Part shown: in pieces, positions 5,110 to 6,921 of the stretch | Numbering within the stretch: position 1 is the stretch's first letter | Layout of the letters: every line of letters starts with the position of its first letter | DNA from: Porphyromonadaceae bacterium | GTDB lineage: Bacteria > Bacteroidota > Bacteroidia > Bacteroidales > Tannerellaceae | DNA length: 6,921 nt | Direction: 5' to 3' | Assembly: GCA_003517945.1 (NCBI GenBank) | Contig: DOZP01000345.1 | Coordinates: forward strand, 21,117-28,037 | Made by a program: the position numbers and the translations under genes | Notes under the pieces: generated by a model | Database searches by the model: none | What the model was told of the DNA's origin: nothing | Seen by the model: the letters and a program-made list of their open reading frames with translations, nothing else

Positions 5110-6921
5110 TCAAAACTTCAGGACGTTTAACTTTTTGTCGACCAGGAAACCATCAGTAGCTTTCAGGTTAAACCGGAGTTTGCGTTTGGCTTTGAATTTG
5201 AGGATGCATACATCCTGTGTGCCTTCTCCTTCGATCGTTTCTTTTTCGCCCGGGTTTACAAATGTTGGGTATAGTGCTTTGTCTCCGTTGGTGTGAAGCC
5301 TGTCGTTGGTCAGGTTCTCCATTTCTTTCGTATGAAGTGTTTCTATACCTGCATATTCGTATTCCTGCGGATTGTAAGGTAGTGCAAAACTAAAGGCATT
5401 GACCGCATGAAGGTCTGTTCCCGTTATCCTGATTTCTATGATTTCGCCGGCGTTGTAGCTTTGTTTGGGGGTGCTTATCTGTATGGATCCCTGTACTTTT
5501 TCGGCAGTTCCGGTTTTTACGCCGCCGTCTAACTGAGTGGTCATGACGGAAATATCGTAGGCATCAATCAATCCGTTTTTATTGATATCTCCATTGCTGA
5601 TATATCCTTCGAAATCGGCATCTCCGCTCCTGAGTCCGGTATAATTCCGGTAGGAGGTCAGGTCGTTGTAGTCGATTTTACCGTCGTTGTTAATATCGCC
5701 GGGCAGATAACTTTCGGTTCCGGGAACTTTGAATACATAGATTTCCCTTCCCGAACCGTATCCGCCGACTGCATCGGTGATGTTTAGTTTGATATAACGG
5801 GCTGTTGGCCTGTCTGGGAATTCGAAGATTTTTACTTCCTTGTTTTTGGCCCATTCGAATGTGCCGGCTTCTTTCCAGTTTTCTTTATCATGGCTGTAAA
5901 AAACAGAACCTTTCAGTATCGTTCCGTTACCTGCGTTATCGCGTGGAATATAATGGAATTTGTCGAGCTGGTTGATGGTCTTCAAATCCATTATCAAATC
6001 AAAAGGAAGAGCGTCTACATTATATTTGGTATGCCATAATTCGCCTTCCTCGAAATCAAATAAGCGGCGTAATGAACGTCCCTGATTTTCGGCGGAGGTT
6101 TCACCTTCAATGCCTTTAATGGCGAATTCAAGCGGATTGGATTTTGTGGTCGCGGAAAACGCTGTCCAGTCGGAATATCCGTCTTTGTTTACGGCACGCA
6201 GATTGAATGTATATTCCGTTTCGGCTTCCAGGCCCTCAAAAAGAAGTTCTGTGTCCTTGATAGTCGTATAAAGCATGTCATTGAATTCGATTTCATAATA
6301 ATCCGCATTGTTGACAGCTTCCCATGAGGGGTTTAATGTATATGCCTCCGTATTTTCTTCCGTTATTTGTGCGTTGGCCGGAGGAGTTAAAGGGCCGGTT
6401 TTTACTTTGTGCGTATCTGCCGGTTCAAATTTGAATCCTTCAACGTGCAACGTGATTTTATTGACGGTGATATCTGATGGTGCCAATTTTACGAGTAACT
6501 GCGGATTTTTGGTGATCACCTTTTTCTCAAACTCGCTTCCCGTGGTAGCGAATTTGTTCAGATTCGGGGCTTTGTCGAAAAAGAATACATTCTCTTTTTT
6601 CGAAAACTCGTCCGGTGAACTTACTTCCGTCAGTTTCACTCTGTTTCGGCCGTTTTCCGCCGCTATTTTCTTCGGTTTTTCAGTCACATTGATTCTGAAT
6701 TCCGTCGTTTTCTCTTTGATGAATCCATCAAAGTCACCTTCGGACGGATGGATGGTTACGGTTATTTTATTTTTACCGTCTACGTCGGATTCAATGAAAG
6801 TAGTAACTCCTTCTCCCTGCCTGTATGCTTCGGTGGTACCATCGTCGTCGTATTCCGTAAAAGTGCTGTATCCGCATGGATAGATATCGTAGATGCGGAG
6901 TTTTTTATTGATTTCCGAAAC
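5110..6921 (-). CDS. Modular glycoside hydrolase, probably GH31, C-terminal part with Fn3, F5/8C, dockerin and cohesin modules
   Basis: The frame is open to the right edge, so 603 C-terminal residues are visible and the catalytic domain lies outside. A GTG at 6687 is internal, not a start. Numbering from the first visible residue: 1-75 resemble DUF5110, which follows the GH31 barrel (IYDIYPCGYSTFTEYDDDGT, 9-28); 76-175 are an unassigned beta region; 178-262 are fibronectin type III (SWEAVNNADYYEIEF, TEYTFNLRAVNKDGYSDW); 266-400 are an F5/8C, CBM32-like carbohydrate-binding module (FDLIMDLKTINQLDKFHYIP, ARYIKLNITD, YGSGREIYVFKV). Residues ~406-466 are a dockerin type I module with two calcium loops, GDINNDGKIDYNDL and GDINKNGLIDAYDI. 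Residues ~476-603 are cohesin-like (ITGTDLHAVNAFSFALPY). The GH31 assignment rests on the DUF5110 match and general family architecture; alpha-glucosidase or alpha-xylosidase activity would be usual. Stop is TGA at 5110-5112. Confidence 0.88.
   Translation of the reverse strand, partial: VSEINKKLRIYDIYPCGYSTFTEYDDDGTTEAYRQGEGVTTFIESDVDGKNKITVTIHPSEGDFDGFIKEKTTEFRINVTEKPKKIAAENGRNRVKLTEVSSPDEFSKKENVFFFDKAPNLNKFATTGSEFEKKVITKNPQLLVKLAPSDITVNKITLHVEGFKFEPADTHKVKTGPLTPPANAQITEENTEAYTLNPSWEAVNNADYYEIEFNDMLYTTIKDTELLFEGLEAETEYTFNLRAVNKDGYSDWTAFSATTKSNPLEFAIKGIEGETSAENQGRSLRRLFDFEEGELWHTKYNVDALPFDLIMDLKTINQLDKFHYIPRDNAGNGTILKGSVFYSHDKENWKEAGTFEWAKNKEVKIFEFPDRPTARYIKLNITDAVGGYGSGREIYVFKVPGTESYLPGDINNDGKIDYNDLTSYRNYTGLRSGDADFEGYISNGDINKNGLIDAYDISVMTTQLDGGVKTGTAEKVQGSIQISTPKQSYNAGEIIEIRITGTDLHAVNAFSFALPYNPQEYEYAGIETLHTKEMENLTNDRLHTNGDKALYPTFVNPGEKETIEGEGTQDVCILKFKAKRKLRFNLKATDGFLVDKKLNVLKF

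Noticed and set aside
6685..6687. GTG as the start of the hydrolase gene
   Set aside because: The frame is open for 78 more codons to the window edge, and those codons encode a recognisable DUF5110-like segment, so the GTG is internal.
6308..6883. 191-codon plus-strand frame opposite the hydrolase
   Set aside because: It is long, but antisense to a frame with Fn3 and DUF5110-like similarity; a low stop density in the reverse frame of a GC-richer gene explains it.

Overview
The window looks like a chromosomal segment from a gut-type member of the Bacteroidales (Bacteroides, Parabacteroides or a close relative). The evidence is near-perfect Bacteroidetes -7 boxes (TAnnTTTG) in front of several genes, A-rich leaders without Shine-Dalgarno sites, a 6-bladed beta-propeller lipoprotein of a family common in this order, and a large modular glycoside hydrolase ending in dockerin- and cohesin-like modules. 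No rRNA, tRNA, CRISPR array or transposase was seen.

Layout, left to right. (1) Bases 1-1190, minus strand: a TolC-type outer-membrane efflux protein whose C-terminus runs off the left edge. (2) Bases 1191-1434: a divergent control region. It carries a -7 box on each strand and a pair of 19-bp direct repeats spaced 21 bp apart, just upstream of the tolC-like promoter, in the position expected for an AraC-family activator. (3) Bases 1435-2322 (or from a TTG at 1375), plus strand: an AraC-family regulator. (4) Bases 2421-3584, plus strand: a strongly AT-rich 6-bladed beta-propeller lipoprotein with its own promoter. (5) Bases 3651-5030, minus strand, convergent with the propeller: an AlbA_2 / RecG-C-like ATP-binding protein with a C-terminal helix-turn-helix. 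(6) Bases 5110-6921, minus strand: the C-terminal 603 residues of a modular glycoside hydrolase, probably GH31, running off the right edge. Its visible order is DUF5110-like, a beta region, fibronectin type III, F5/8C (CBM32-like), dockerin and cohesin-like.

The clearest functional unit is the first pair. The AraC regulator probably binds the tandem repeats and switches on the divergent TolC gene, and with it whatever inner-membrane pump and adaptor genes lie beyond the left edge. The glycoside hydrolase belongs to surface or periplasmic glycan breakdown. The propeller lipoprotein and the AlbA_2 regulator have no visible functional link to either flank and may be accessory genes sitting between two core-like regions. 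I see no convincing undescribed system. The most checkable new points are the tandem operator, the dockerin and cohesin modules on one chain, and the short in-frame repeat in the linker of the AlbA_2 protein.
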